A stretch of 64,000 nucleotides of DNA from Excoecaria cochinchinensis (GCA_947683425.1 CANTUQ010000004.1:8532001-8596000), one strand, 5' to 3'; counted from the first letter of the stretch, positions 1 to 10,980 are shown. Numbers and translations are program-made. Notes: generated by a model not told the origin, from the sequence alone.

Positions 1-325
1 TAAGAGATAGAATTTTAGGAAGTTAAAAACTCATTTATAATTAACTCAAGCATAAATAAGAGAGGCGTTCCGAATACCAATCTCTGGTCTAGACCGATAA
101 GAGGTTAGAGACCTTTCGCAATTTCTTGTAAATTGGGTGGCAACTCCAAAATACCTCAAAGGTGCCTAAAGGTGTCGTGAGGCTAGATGATCCTTTCCAA
201 TGTTCTATTGGAAAGGAGACATCCAAGATGTCTCATGGCATCCAAGATTAAAAGATGCAAACCAATCCCTCGAATCCTAAAAGCGGGTTCAATGAGGGCC
301 TTTGCTAGGTTCGGCGCGCGTCACA
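1..325 (+). mobile_element. Tat-1 5' LTR, last 325 bp
   Basis: This stretch matches the last ~325 bp of the LTR at 10090-10414 with scattered substitutions. It ends in caca one base before the primer binding site. The rest of this LTR, about 2.5 kb if it equals the 3' copy, lies to the left of the window. Confidence 0.9.
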
Positions 326-326
326 G

Positions 327-344
327 TGGCGACTCCACTGGGGA
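327..344 (+). other. Tat-1 primer binding site (tRNA-Arg)
   Basis: The 18 bases TGGCGACTCCACTGGGGA start one base after the LTR end. They are the exact complement of the 3' end of plant tRNA-Arg(ACG) including CCA, as I recall that tRNA. A tRNA-Arg primer is typical of Tat/Ogre elements. Confidence 0.85.
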
Positions 345-1414
345 TTGTTTGTGACTTTGCTCTAAAAGTATTTTGGTTGAAATGTATAATTGAGTTTTTA
401 AAAATTAAAATTCTATCTCTTTTCGAAAATTGCATTGCATCATTTTAGGGCCTTAGAACTATGTTAGTTGGTCCCCTATCTTACCTCGGTGCGTTCCTGA
501 ATTACGACCCTACGTTCACTCATTGTAGGGAAGTGTCAAGGATAATCACCAACCCAAGCCTAGTACCATTAATGGTATATCAAATAGAGACCCGATTGGT
601 CGCTATGCTCGTTATGAGCTAGACCCGTTGGCAGGGACCATGCTTGGGTAGACCTAAAGTATCACCACCTTGACCAAAGCCCATGTAATGGCAAATAGAA
701 TCTTCCACTAGGTGACATGTTCCTTAATACAATGCTTGTGATGTGGGTCATTACGTATTAAACAAAATTAAGCAAATTAAGGGGTCTTTTATCAAAGGCT
801 TTCATGCCCCGGTAGGTTCACCTTAAGTTAATTGAATTGTTCGAATATGTAATGGCCAAAACCCATACGCATGTGCTTTAAATTAAGAGTGTTATGCTGC
901 CGATTTTCCATCGTGCACCATATGCATCCATTGGGTTCCCCGTTAATCAATGGATCAAGCCCCACCTAGGAAAGAGACCGTACGACCTCGTGTGTGGGAG
1001 TGATAAAGTTGGAAGGATCTATTTACTTGCATATGGTTGTGGACGCTGCACAACATACTTATGCATCGCGTGTCATTTATGCATGATAATAATAAAAAAA
1101 ACACATATACATTTCATCTGTGTGTGTGTATATCCTTTGTCTGCATATTATTTTTCACATGTACATATCATCCTACGTATAATTTTTTCCATGCATTGCA
1201 TCGTATCATTGTAATCTATTAATCTTTCGCTCATCGAGGACCATCTGCATAGCACGATCATGCATTACATGTCAATCATGCATCATCCTAACAAAGGTGT
1301 TTTGCAGCCATTATAGATTCGTTCAGGTGGTTTAGAGGTCCCAATGGTCGACTAAGAAAGATTCCCCCAGAGCTAGTGTCAGGTCAGGGTTCAGAATCAT
1401 CAATAGAGACAAGC
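345..1414 (+). other. Tat-1 leader between primer site and gag
   Basis: This leader is homologous along much of its length to the leaders of Tat-2 (42876-43775) and Tat-3 (31647-30740, minus). Shared blocks include one near 540-660 and one near 895-1020. From 1308 the gag frame is open and encodes residues similar in all three elements (a W-x-R ... G-R-L pattern before the assumed ATG). The first gag codon may therefore lie further upstream than 1415. Confidence 0.6.
812..1307 (+). other. Tat-1 putative leader intron
   Basis: The donor-like site is CCCCG|GTAGGT at 811/812. The acceptor is tttgcag ending at 1307, with a plant-type branch sequence ctaac at 1288-1292. The same donor context (catgcc-c/t-cg|gta), branch (ctaac) and acceptor context (cag|ccatyatagat) occur in Tat-2 and Tat-3, and the downstream reading phase is identical. 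The length is 496 nt here and 300-301 nt in the other two. The intron is inferred from sequence only. Confidence 0.45.
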
Positions 1415-3050
1415 ATGGCTAATCCATCAAGTGGTTCTGATACAACTAGGGCGATGTTCACTGAAGAAGTGGGAAAAGGTTGGAAGAGTTTGAGGCTAGA
1501 ATGATGGCAATGATGACTAACATTGCCACTACCCTGGCCCTGCCTGCTGGGCAACAGGCTGCTGCTCTAATTAGGGAGCAAGATGAATAAAGGGCTGTTA
1601 GAGAGGATCTCCCAGCGGTAATTGATCCACCTGCAGTTGAGCCAAAAGCGCCAGTGCCTGTTGAACGTAGAGAGGGCCTAAAATCCGAAGTTGACGTATG
1701 GGAGGAGCCAGAGGAACTTATGGTAGTGAAAGGGAAGTCGCCCAAGCTGGATGATATGATGTGGAGAAAGATGGAGGAGGAGTTTGAAGCCATGACAAGG
1801 ATGTTGAAGGTAGGGGAGGAATGAACCCTGAAGATCGGGAGCTGGATAGTGATGATTTGGTCCCTCAAAATTTTAAAATGCCTGACATTCTCAAGTTTGA
1901 TGGCACTTTCAATCCCACTGCACACATTAAGCAATACTCATTGGTCATGAAGGGAACAACTTTGACAAGGAAGCAGAAGATAGAGTACTTTTGTCTGAGT
2001 CTCATAGGGGCCGCCATAGACTGGTACCACAGGTTGGACAGAAGGTCCAAAGAAGACTGGGACTTGTTGACCGAAGAGTTCCTAAAACAATATGATTGTA
2101 GTACCGGAATGGAGGTCACATTAAAGGATTTAGAGCTGCTGCAGCAGAAGGTCGGGGAGTCTTTTCATGAGCACCTCACTTGGTGGAGGAACAGAGTTAT
2201 GGAAATGAAGCGCAAACCTGATACCCCCGACCAGATCCGATTGTTCATTCAAAATGCTAGCCCTTACCTGAGAGATGGACTAAAGATGAAAGGGTTGAAG
2301 GACTGGGAATCCTTGAAGGACATTGCTATAGAGGTATAAGGAGAATATATGGCCAGGAGGGCAAACAGTGAGGCTTACGCCAAGAAGGGCTATACCAATC
2401 AAGGGACAACCAGGTCAGTGAGCTCCAGCAGTGGCAGTAGAAGTGGGAAGACAGCTAAGGTATCGACAACAGGGGTCAGTCAGAGGTACTTCTCAAATCT
2501 GGGTTGGCCTTTGTCCTCGGTATTGAAAAGATTGATAAAGGAGGGAAAGCTACAACCCCTACAACCCAAGCCAGCCAGGACCCAAGGACAGTCGGGGCAT
2601 AAAGAACATGAATATTGTGCCTTTCACCAACATACATTGCATTTGACAGACAATTATGTGACGCTAAGGCACCAGATTCAGGATCCGATCGATAGTAAGC
2701 AGATCACGGATCCTGAACAAAGAGAGGGCAAGAAGAAGTCCGACTATAGCACTGTGCCACCACCTATTTTTATGATTGGTTCAAGCCTGCCTAAATGGTA
2801 TGTTCTACAAGACTTGTTTAGTAATGGACACATCGCCATCACTCGCCCTATGACAGTTGAAGAAGGGGTTTCCATAGTGGTGATAGATTATTGGTCCACC
2901 ATCAAAAGTGGGGAGGAAGATGAGGAAGGAAAACCAGAGGGAGCTGAACAGGCAGTAAGAGTGGCTGACCTTTCGCGATCGATCGAAGAGACTCATGCCT
3001 TAATAGCCTAGGAGATGGATAGGAGGTTTGAGGAGCTTGAAAAAGGTTTT
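1415..3050 (+). pseudogene. Tat-1 gag (capsid/nucleocapsid), broken
   Basis: This is the structural protein that packages the element's RNA. The part at 1821-2339 is colinear with Tat-2 gag: FKMPDILKFDG, then a WYHRLDRRSKEDWDLLTEEF core and the MEVTLKDLELLQQ segment. The part at 2349-3011 carries the C-terminal zinc-binding segment CAFHQHTLHLTDNY, where the last Cys of C-x2-H-x4-H-x4-C is replaced by Tyr, and then a MIGSSLPKWYVLQDL block shared with Tat-2. A frameshift lies near 1470, with in-frame stops near 1588 and at 2337 (TAA where Tat-2 has Glu). The start at 1415 was chosen from alignment to the Tat-2 ATG. It cannot give an intact protein. Confidence 0.85.
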
Positions 3051-3103
3051 CGGCCATGATTAAGGAAAGAATAGATGCCATGGCACTAGTCCTTCAAGCC
3101 TAA

Positions 3104-3640
3104 TTGATGGCAACTACCTTTAACCGGGTTGAGCCAGCCACTGTCGAGAAGGCCTATACAGTGGCGACCGCAGCCTCTCCTTGCACTTCCAAGTCCAGAG
3201 GCAAGGAGCCACTTAAGATACCCGTTGGGCAAAGAGGAAGTAAGAGGCCTACTCTAGAGTATAACATCATGTCAGAGGGTGGGAAGATCCAGTGAGAATG
3301 CATGCTCTGAGATACAAAAGTCCGGGTATCCGCAACGACGGTAAGGGCAATATTAAGAGAATGGGAGTGCCAACCACGAAAATGAATCAAAGGATCTATT
3401 CTGATTTGTGTAGATCCTTATCATGGGTTTTTAAGAAGATAATGGAAAAGGGGATGTTACAGCCATTGCCTCCTAAGCTCGCCAGAAGCCAGGGGCAGCC
3501 TAACTATAGAGCGGATCAATATTGCATTTGATAGACTATTATCGGACATTAAGGGACCAGGTTCAAGACCTCATTGATAGTAAGCAGATCTTTGACCCAA
3601 AAGAGCGGAAGAAAGAGAGGAAGACAAATTGAGTACTTAA
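3104..3640 (+). pseudogene. Second, diverged copy of a gag C-terminal region in Tat-1
   Basis: After the first gag copy ends, the ORF at 3292-3531 again reads SLSWVFKKIMEKGMLQP and a Gln-rich stretch ending at QYC. After a frameshift, the region after 3536 reads as the segment that normally follows the zinc knuckle (RTLRDQVQDLIDSKQI). The His/Cys part of the knuckle between them is missing. It is clearly diverged from the copy at 2488-2720, so it is not a fresh tandem duplication. Recombination between two related Tat elements is the simplest explanation. Confidence 0.65.
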
Positions 3641-3719
3641 ATGGAGGAGGAAGACGGTCCTCGTAGATTATGATAAGCCATTGGCCAAAGTGTCTGTGCT
3701 TGTGGAAACAGGAAGAGGA

Positions 3720-4380
3720 TAGCTATTCAGATGTTCTTTTTATTTTTGAACTATTTAATGACGATATTTTTAATTCTGGTTTTTTTTTAAATGAAACAAA
3801 TGATTCCACTCATCTGTGTGATATTTTCTTGTGATTTCACTATGCATAATCATGACACATTCATATTTAATAATGATTCAAATGATGCCATTTCATTTAA
3901 TCTTAGAACTCTGGGGAACCCAAAGAAAATCTTGATAGTATCTGTTATGACACTTGAAGAGAGAGTAAAAGAGAGAAAAAAAATGAAATAAGAAGTCTTT
4001 GCCTGGACCTATGAAGACATGCCAGGAGATGATTTTGAAGCCACCGAACACGCTATGCCAGTGTATCCCGAACATGAATCAATCAAGCAGAAGCTCAGAA
4101 GATTCAAGCCAGGAGGGATAGGAAAGGTTAAAAGGGGGAACCCACAAGCAGAACCAGAGCCAAAAGTTTTACTGAAGCGCAATGCCCAACTTGGTGGGTC
4201 AACGACATCCCTAATGGTTAAGAAGAGAAGTGCGTGTATGTGTAAACTATCAGGATTTGGACGAAGCTTGCTGGAGAGCGAAAAAAAAATGTGTGCAAAA
4301 AAAAACAAAAAAAAAATGATCACCAAAGGGCATGGTAAAGTTATTTGGGGGCAAGCTTTGTTCAAATCCCATTGATCTAC
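3720..4380 (+). pseudogene. Tat-1 remnant of the region upstream of RT
   Basis: Residues coded at 3791-3991 and 4000-4150 are colinear with the stretch of Tat-2 just before its RT (46787-47110). Shared parts are the DVSNDF-like segment, the FAWTYEDMPG motif and the KQKLRRFKPG segment. Homology then ends; the RT palm with its catalytic aspartates, both RNase H domains and the integrase zinc domain are absent. A purine-rich tail (4280-4330) fills the deletion joint. Dead remnant. Confidence 0.7.
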
Positions 4381-4439
4381 ACATACCTGTATTTTTCCAT
4401 TCTTCTTGAAAAGGACCGAAAGGGTTCTATTGACTTATA

Positions 4440-5118
4440 ATTGATACGGATTGCTCGAAGTTTGGGGAATAGATATCTTAGGGGAAGTCCACCCTACGGA
4501 CTCAAACGGACATAGGTCCGCCATGGTTGCTATCACCTATTTCACTAAGTAGACAGAAGTCGGGTCCTTCAGGAAAGTTGATGCTCGGGGTATGGACAGG
4601 TTCATCAAAAGAAATCTGATATGTTGATTTGGTCCCCCATACCACGTAAGGTTCAAGGATGGAAGAGCTGTTTATGCCTAGAGCTAGTGAGTCTCTCCAT
4701 AAGTATATCATCAAGCATCACAAGTCCTCCCCGTATTGCCCTCAAGCCAATGGGGTAGTAGGGGGCTGTTAACAAGAATGTCAAGAAGATCTTGGCCAAG
4801 ATGGTTCGAAGCGATTGCAACATTCGAACATATTAGACAAGTATAGGTCGCAGGCTTATTATCACAACCGAATCTATCAGAAAATACTTATTTAATCACT
4901 CAGAAAGAAGGTCAGGAAGCACTACTGGAAAGGAGGAGATTCAGTCTCCAAGCAAATGAAACCAAGAATCCTGGACATACAAGGTAAATTTAGGCCAACA
5001 TAGGAAGGTTTGTTCTTAAGAGATTAGTATGCAAGGGAGTAACAATTCTAACAGACAGCAATGGAGATGAGCTCGGGTAATCGGTCAAGATCAACAGACT
5101 CAAGAAGGTCCATGGCTA
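4440..5118 (+). pseudogene. Tat-1 integrase remnant
   Basis: From about 4455 the sequence reads as the start of the integrase catalytic core (GEVHPTDSNGHRSAMVAITYF, split by stops). It runs to a C-terminal part ending near 5118 (INRLKKVHG-like), matching Tat-2 49260-50122. Several stops and frameshifts interrupt it. The N-terminal HHCC zinc domain is missing and the second catalytic Asp region is altered. No product is possible. Confidence 0.75.
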
Positions 5119-5149
5119 AAGACTAAAAATCAAAAGAAGAGAATAAATG

Positions 5150-6255
5150 CCCCGCGGGTTGAAAATCGAAAAAGGCGGCCTTGCTAAAATTTGGCGCCTC
5201 GTCAGGATGAAAATCGAAAAAAGGCATCTTGGTCAAAAATTAGAGGTTTGAGAGAAAATATCCAATCAAGAAAACCCGAGAGGGTTGATTGGAAATAGGA
5301 GTTTTTATGCTTTCAAGATCCATTTTGAGATTAAATTTAATTTTGTATTCTAAATCTATGTTAAATGGTGATCATGTATGGAGAAATCATGTTGAAATGC
5401 ACACAGTCTTTGCAAATACATAAAACAAAAGCAATTCAACTCATCATTTCTTAGTTCTTTTATAAAAAAAGAAACGCCATTCATTACTGAATGTGTGAAA
5501 TCTAAATGGCTACACTCTGCTCCTGCTCTCACTGGCCAGATGCCTAAGTCGATGGTCCCTGTTATCAGATGCGGGACTAAACACCCACCGATTATGCGCA
5601 CTTGTGGGGGCAAAGGTGTAGTTTCTGATTTGCGGTATGACAGTTTTTGTAAGCAACCGTATCCGGGGCTATGGTACCTAAGGGTAAAGACTGAGGATGG
5701 GATGGCACCTTGGAAAGATAGAGGATGCCTCATGACATCTTGAATCCCTCTGAACTATCAAATGCAATAGGCGATGATATCCAAAGTGGTCTCAGGAAAT
5801 TGCTGCGATAGAACAGAAAGGAGAGCCAGGGGCGTAAGGAGTTGACCCTTGTTAGCTACCTCACCCAATCGTACAACACCTTCGTCGGAGGAGGCAAGGG
5901 GATATAATCGCTGCTCAAGGGAAGATATCTCAGTGAATAATTGCCGATTGCTATAAAAGGAGGCTCTGATAGTAGCTTCAGTTTTTCTTATAGTCGCACC
6001 TCAAAAAAAAAGGCCGTTAGAAATGAAAACCTTAATTGGCGCTCTAAGTAAAATTTAGGCCAAAGGGCAGGGTGAAAACCTGGAAACAGGTAGTCTGTCC
6101 TACAACAAATAATAATAATAAAAGCCGCTGGATTGGGTTAGGTCATTTCCAGGCAAAAATAAGGCACAGGGTTATGTGAAAATTCGGAAAGGACGCATTT
6201 CCCGCAAAGAAAAGCTAGTGTGAAGATCCACAAGGGAGGCACTACCTTTAAAATA
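5150..6255 (+). repeat. Tat-1 3' noncoding block with an iterated TGAAAAYC motif
   Basis: About six degenerate copies of a ~28-nt motif occur near 5157, 5209, 6023, 6070, 6178 and 6220. The motif starts (R)TGAAAAYC, followed by A-rich sequence and a GGC/GGA-rich half. The same copies in the same order are seen on the minus strand of Tat-3 (27870-28620), and one copy follows the integrase stop in Tat-2 (50160-50190). Some copies can fold locally, for example cctggaaacagg. Between the motif clusters (5300-6000) there is an open stretch at 5495-5743 that I do not recognise and do not call a gene. Confidence 0.55.
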
Positions 6256-6628
6256 ATGACTTTCGAATGCCCGAAGTGATAAGGCGGCATTACTACAGAT
6301 GATTTCCCTTCAGCGGATAGTGTATGGTGTAGGGATATGAATCAGAATCCTAGGCATACGCTCGTTAATCGGGGGACAAAGATGCACACCTAACGAGTTT
6401 TTTCAGAATAGGTTTCTGGTCAAAGTCCCTAAAGCCAAGATAACACTCTTCTGGATCCTTGGGGGCATGGTGGAGCAGCCAAGCCGCATCCTTAACGGAC
6501 CCTTGACCACCTAGGATGTGGTCTACCCATTTTTGCAAGCATTTACATCTCATGTCATGCATACAATTTCTTGTATATACTTCTATGCAGATAACTTTGC
6601 AGGAAATATCCAAGCAAGAACCAACACC

Positions 6629-7380
6629 ATCAGGAGATGGAACCCTCATACTTTGTAAGTCCGGAGCAGACTCGGTGCAGATCAGAAGAGCAATACTCGC
6701 ATTTTTTAAGTCTAGAGCAGACTCGGCGCATCACAATCAGAAGATGGAACCCCCCACACTTTGTAAGTCTGGAGCAGACTCGGTGTAGCTCAAAAAAGCA
6801 ATCATCGCGTTTTGTAAGTCTGGAGCAGACTCGGCGTATCACCATCAGAAGATGGAACCCCCCGCACTTTGTAAGTCTGGAGCAGACTCGGTGCAGCTCA
6901 GAACAGCAATCCTCGTGTTTTGTAAGTCTGGAGCAAACTCGGTGCATCACCATCAGGAGATGGAACCCTCACACTTTGTAAGTCTGGAGCAGACTCGTTC
7001 AGCTCAGAAGAGCAACTCTCGCGTTTTGTAAGTCTGGAGCAGGCTTGGCGCACCACCATTAGCAAATGGAACCCTCACACTTTGTAAGTCTGGAGCAGAC
7101 TCGATGCAGGTCAAAAGAGCAATTCTCGCATTTTGTAAGTCTGGAGCAGACTCGACGCACCACCATCAGGAGATAGAACCCTCGCGCTTTGTAAGTCTGG
7201 AGCAGACTCGGTGCAGCTCAGAAGAGCAATTCTCGCGTTTTGTAAGTCTGGAGCAGACTCGGCGCACCACCATTAGGAGATGGAACCCTCGCACTTTATA
7301 AGTCTGGACCAGACTTGGTGCAGCTCAGAAGAGCAACTCTCCCATTTTTGTAAGTCTGAAGCAGACTCAATGCATCACCC
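6629..7380 (+). repeat. 107-bp tandem array in Tat-1 3' UTR
   Basis: There are about seven copies with a period of 106-108 bp. Each copy consists of two ~54-bp halves that share TTGTAAGTCTGGAGCAGACT. The array lies directly upstream of the polypurine tract. Tandem arrays at this place are a known habit of Tat-lineage elements and can seed satellites. Reading frames across the array are by-products. Confidence 0.9.
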
Positions 7381-7530
7381 AGAAGGATGAAAATCGTTCC
7401 TTAGTCTATACGGCGACTTAAGGAGATGATGTCATTAGCGTAATCGGGAAGACAGCCACCTCAGGTACGCACTTATTTCCTTTCTTTTCTGAATTTTTGC
7501 TCACTTAGGCACCTAAGTTCTAAGTTCCAA

Positions 7531-7545
7531 AAAATTGGGGGCAAC
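7531..7545 (+). other. Tat-1 polypurine tract
   Basis: The purine-rich run AAAATTGGGGGCAAC ends exactly where the 3' LTR begins (TGTAGACACC). Tat-2 (53721-53735) and Tat-3 (minus, 26518-26504) have near-identical tracts with the same GGGGGCAAC end. Confidence 0.85.
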
Positions 7546-7727
7546 TGTAGACACCGGGTCCCGAGACGGTCCAAGATCATGATTACCTGATGATGAGAGT
7601 GGTACTCGCCATGAGTAAAAGTGCCAAAAATGATGTCTTCCTTGTCGAAAATTCCCTTAAAAAAAATTCTATATTCTTTTTATTTGTTTTTGTTTTTATT
7701 TTTATTTTATTTTGTAGTCTCTTTTCG

Positions 7728-7985
7728 CATGCCACGTGTGCAGGCCGCGACCGCATTAGGACGGTGTGCACCTAGGGGCATGCACGCCGCGAGGCTGCGG
7801 GCGCTCTTGCGCTGTCGAGGGCGCGCCTCGCCTGCCTCGAGGCAAGCACCCCTGGGGCGCGTTTTGCCAGCCGCGAGGCAAGCACCCTTGGGGCGCGTCT
7901 CACCTGTCGAGTCTTTGCCGCGATGCACGCCCATAGCCGATAGGGGCATACATCGCGTAGGCTTCGCGCGGGCAATTTTGCCCCT
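7728..7985. repeat. GC-rich repeat island in Tat-1 LTR
   Basis: A sharp GC/CpG-rich patch in AT-rich surroundings. It includes two copies of gaggcaagcaccc followed by y-tggggcgcg, about 40 bp apart, plus many short inverted motifs (gccgcgaggc, cctcgaggc). Comparable islands are present in nearly all other LTRs of the window. Confidence 0.7.
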
Positions 7986-8655
7986 TTGCACGGTCACTTT
8001 TGCCTGCTCTTCCTTGGTCAGTTTTTTTCAGTTTTTCAGTCTGTAAAAAATTGGTTTCATGCTTTTATGTTATTTTTGGGTAACAAAAATTAAAAGAGCA
8101 TTTGTCTTTTCCTATTTTGGGACAAAGACAAGGAAACAAATGGGGGCTTCCCTTCATTTCATAGGGGACGGCAATTTTATTCAAAAAAGGAGGAGTTTAG
8201 TTTTCTCTCAAGCAAACCTTTTTCTTCTTCAAAAAATTTCTTAAGCATTTTCTCAAGTTTTAATTTTTTCTTCTCTAACAAACATTTCATCTTGGGTTTG
8301 ATTTGAGCAAGAAAAATTAATTTTCTTTGCTTATTCATCCTGCAAAAAATATTATCTTGAGCTAATTTATTTAAAACCCAGATTTTTATATTTTTTCGGG
8401 TGTTTATCACTGTAAATTCGACAAGTAGAACGGATCAAGGCATCCTATTTTCCGATCTATAATTCTGAGGGTAAACATTTTTGGAGCCGTTCTCAATTAT
8501 TTTGGTATATTATTTATTGTTGTTAATATTGATATTTTTTTGTTATTATTGCCATGTTCCATTGTTGCTTTTGTAGTTCCTTTATATTGTTGCTACTGTT
8601 GGCTTTTCCACTTTCCATTGTCATTTTTCTTACAATCCTTTCATCACTGTCAACG

Positions 8656-8690
<35 letters not shown>

Positions 8691-8712
8691 CAGCATTACC
8701 TTGTTGCCGTTA

Positions 8713-8752
<40 letters not shown>

Positions 8753-8769
8753 TGATTGAGGCTATCATT

Positions 8770-8821
<52 letters not shown>

Positions 8822-8889
8822 CATTATTATCATTATTATTGCATTTATTTATTATTCGTCATTATGTTTTGTTGCTATTATCATTATTA

Positions 8890-8939
<50 letters not shown>

Positions 8940-8975
8940 GCATTTATTTATTATTGGTCATCATCTTTTGTTGCT

Positions 8976-9007
<32 letters not shown>

Positions 9008-9014
9008 CATCATT

Positions 9015-9089
<75 letters not shown>

Positions 9090-9118
9090 TTATTTATTTA
9101 TTATTGGTATTATTGTGT
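8656..9118. repeat. Compound (TTA/ATT)n microsatellite, ~460 bp
   Basis: Long uninterrupted ATT/TTA runs (for example 8770-8839, 8890-8938, 9012-9088) are broken by short unique spacers and one ATC/CAT run (8977-9012). The spacer catttatttattat recurs between runs, so segments have been duplicated along with the microsatellite. Poly-Leu, poly-Ile and poly-Tyr frames over it are artefacts. Confidence 0.95.
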
Positions 9119-10414
9119 TGCATTAATATTATTGTTAATAGTATTATTTAATTTATGTTTATTTTACATTATTTGTTATTTGTTATCGTTATTGTTATTA
9201 TTATTACTACCATTATTATTACTATGATTATTATATTTGTCCTTGTTCGTATGATTTGCTCTTGATTCTCTTCGCATGTAAATTGTTTACATATCACATT
9301 AATATTTTTGTATTCAATTCGTCTTTACTTGTTTAATTTTTAGAATTATTACTAATATTTTTGATATTATTTTCTGTTTGAGATTTATTTTTAGTTGCAT
9401 TATGGGGCATTCCTGTGACCTCTCGGATGGGTCACCACGTGTAGGAGGCCGCGTCGTTTGGTGAGACCTTTCCTATTCCTTCTCTTTGTGCTGTGTTTAC
9501 TTGTACAATAAATATTTTTTTTATTCACGCGTGAGATAAAAAAATCACCAAAGTATTTCTATAATTAAATTGGAATTTTTACTAATAAAATTGGGACCAA
9601 TGTCCTTCATTTTAGCCAAAGAATGTAAAATGACACAATAAAACGAAGAGTTAAATTTTCTCCAAAAATGGGATCACTTATCCCGGTTTTTCGACCTAGC
9701 AATCAATTAACTCTTCGATCTCTCTTCAAAACAAATGCAAATGAGCCAATATTCCTAAACAAAACGAATGTCCCAATTTATTTATGTCTTGTTTATGTTT
9801 GGTTTTGTTTGATTGTTTAAATTTATGTTCATTTTCTTTTGGGCCCTTGTAATTAATCTTGGGGCAATATCATTTAGTTTTCTTTTTGGGATTGTATTCC
9901 GTCCCAATTTACATTTTTCAATCTTCTTTTATAGGGGTTTTATTCCGCCCCAATTTTCCTTGTAATTATGTGCTTTGTGTGTTTATTGCTTTCCTTTATT
10001 GCTTTATTTACCGCTTTCTTTATTGCCTTCCCTTTATTGCTTTTGAATGCTTGTAGTGCGCTTTAATTAAATGCATAAATCGTGTGGGATAAGAGATAGA
10101 ATTTTAGGAAGTTAAAAACTCTTTTATAATTAACCAAAGCATAAAGAAGAGTGAAGTTCCGAACACCAATCTCTGGTCTAGACCGATATGAGGTTAGAGA
10201 CCTTTCCCAATTTGTTGTAAATTGGGTGGCGACTCCAAAATACCTCAAAGGTGCCTAAAGGTGCCGTGAGGCTAGATGATCCTTTCCAATGTTCTATTGG
10301 GAAGGAGACATCCAAGATGTCTCAAGGCACCCAAGATCAAAAGACGCGAACCAATTCCTCGAATCCTAAAAGCGGGTTCAATGAGGGCCTTTGCTAGGTT
10401 TGGTACGAATCACA

Positions 10415-10980
10415 CCCTTGTCTTTCTTTACTCCTTCCTCTACAAATACCATTCCAATTTCTAGAATTGGACACAATTCATCAATCCTCAATCCACATCA
10501 AACCAAAACCAGAAAGAGTAGAAGATGAATTACAAATAGCCACTTACCTTTCAATCTTATCAACTTAATCCTAGTCCACAAAGCAACAATTCATAGAATC
10601 AACTTAACATTTCCTAAGAAATCACACGGAAATAAGAAAAAAGAGCTGAATTGTAGAAAATGGAAATGGCTGGAACATGCACTCATGGTCCTTTCTCTCT
10701 CCTCAACACAATATATATGCATGTAGATAGTGGTGGTGGCAGCACAATGAAATGCCACCCGGATTCCACTCACAATTCTGCCTCTCAATTAATTAATTAA
10801 TTTCCACTTAAATGTTAGTTAATCCACAATTAGCTTAATGATGCAAACTTACAACTTAGCCACTTAACTTTCCTTTAGTTTCTTAATTAGGTCCTTCTTT
10901 TATTACAATGAAGTCCACATTGCACCCTTAGTTAATCCAATTATACCAATTACAACAAGGGTACATTTCCGGCTATTACA
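10415..10980 (-). mobile_element. Fragment of a chromovirus-type LTR, interrupted by Tat-1
   Basis: On the minus strand it begins TGTAATAGCCGGAAATG at 10980. It continues with features seen in the U3 part of solo LTRs A and B: aattgg/ttaatt-rich tracts, purine-rich agagagaaaggacc, and a TATA-like tatatattgtg near 10712. It runs into the end of Tat-1 at 10414. I read it as the beginning of an LTR into which Tat-1 jumped; the rest would lie left of the window. Confidence 0.5.

Larger units (their letters stand above)
1..10414 (+). mobile_element. Tat-1: Tat-lineage LTR retrotransposon, pol-deleted, left end outside window
   Basis: The window opens inside the 5' LTR. The same sequence ending in a gcgtcaca-type terminus recurs at the end of the 3' LTR (7546-10414). 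Between them lie a tRNA-Arg primer site, a gag pseudogene, a second partial gag copy, scraps of RT and integrase, a 3' noncoding block, a 107-bp tandem array and a polypurine tract. Protease, the RT core, RNase H and the integrase zinc domain are missing, so this is a defective, probably non-autonomous copy. The right target-site duplication should be ccctt (10415-10419); its left partner lies outside the window. Confidence 0.9.
7546..10414 (+). mobile_element. Tat-1 3' LTR (2869 bp)
   Basis: The LTR begins TGTAGACACC right after the polypurine tract and ends ...aatcaca. The last ~325 bp match the window-initial LTR end. It holds a GC-rich island (7728-7985) and a very long ATT/TTA microsatellite (8656-9118). 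The region 9130-10080 is plain AT-rich LTR sequence without recognisable genes. Confidence 0.9.

Noticed and set aside
327..344. tRNA gene signal at the tRNA-Arg match
   Set aside because: Only the 18-nt primer complement is present; no cloverleaf or A/B boxes.
5495..5743. 82-codon plus-strand frame in Tat-1 interior
   Set aside because: No recognisable domain, no counterpart in Tat-2, lies in the noncoding block, and an antisense frame overlaps it.
6516..7301. Frames with repeated SLEQTR-type sequence in Tat-1
   Set aside because: Translations of the 107-bp tandem array.
6629..7380. CRISPR-like regular repeats
   Set aside because: No unique spacers of constant length between conserved repeats; the whole unit is repeated, and the context is a plant retrotransposon 3' UTR.
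7621..8046. Open frames on both strands over the GC-rich island of the Tat-1 LTR
   Set aside because: GC-rich DNA has few stops; the frames overlap antisense and show no domain.
8554..9151. Open frames rich in Leu, Ile, Tyr and His
   Set aside because: They are translations of the ATT/TTA microsatellite in all frames; no start context or domain.
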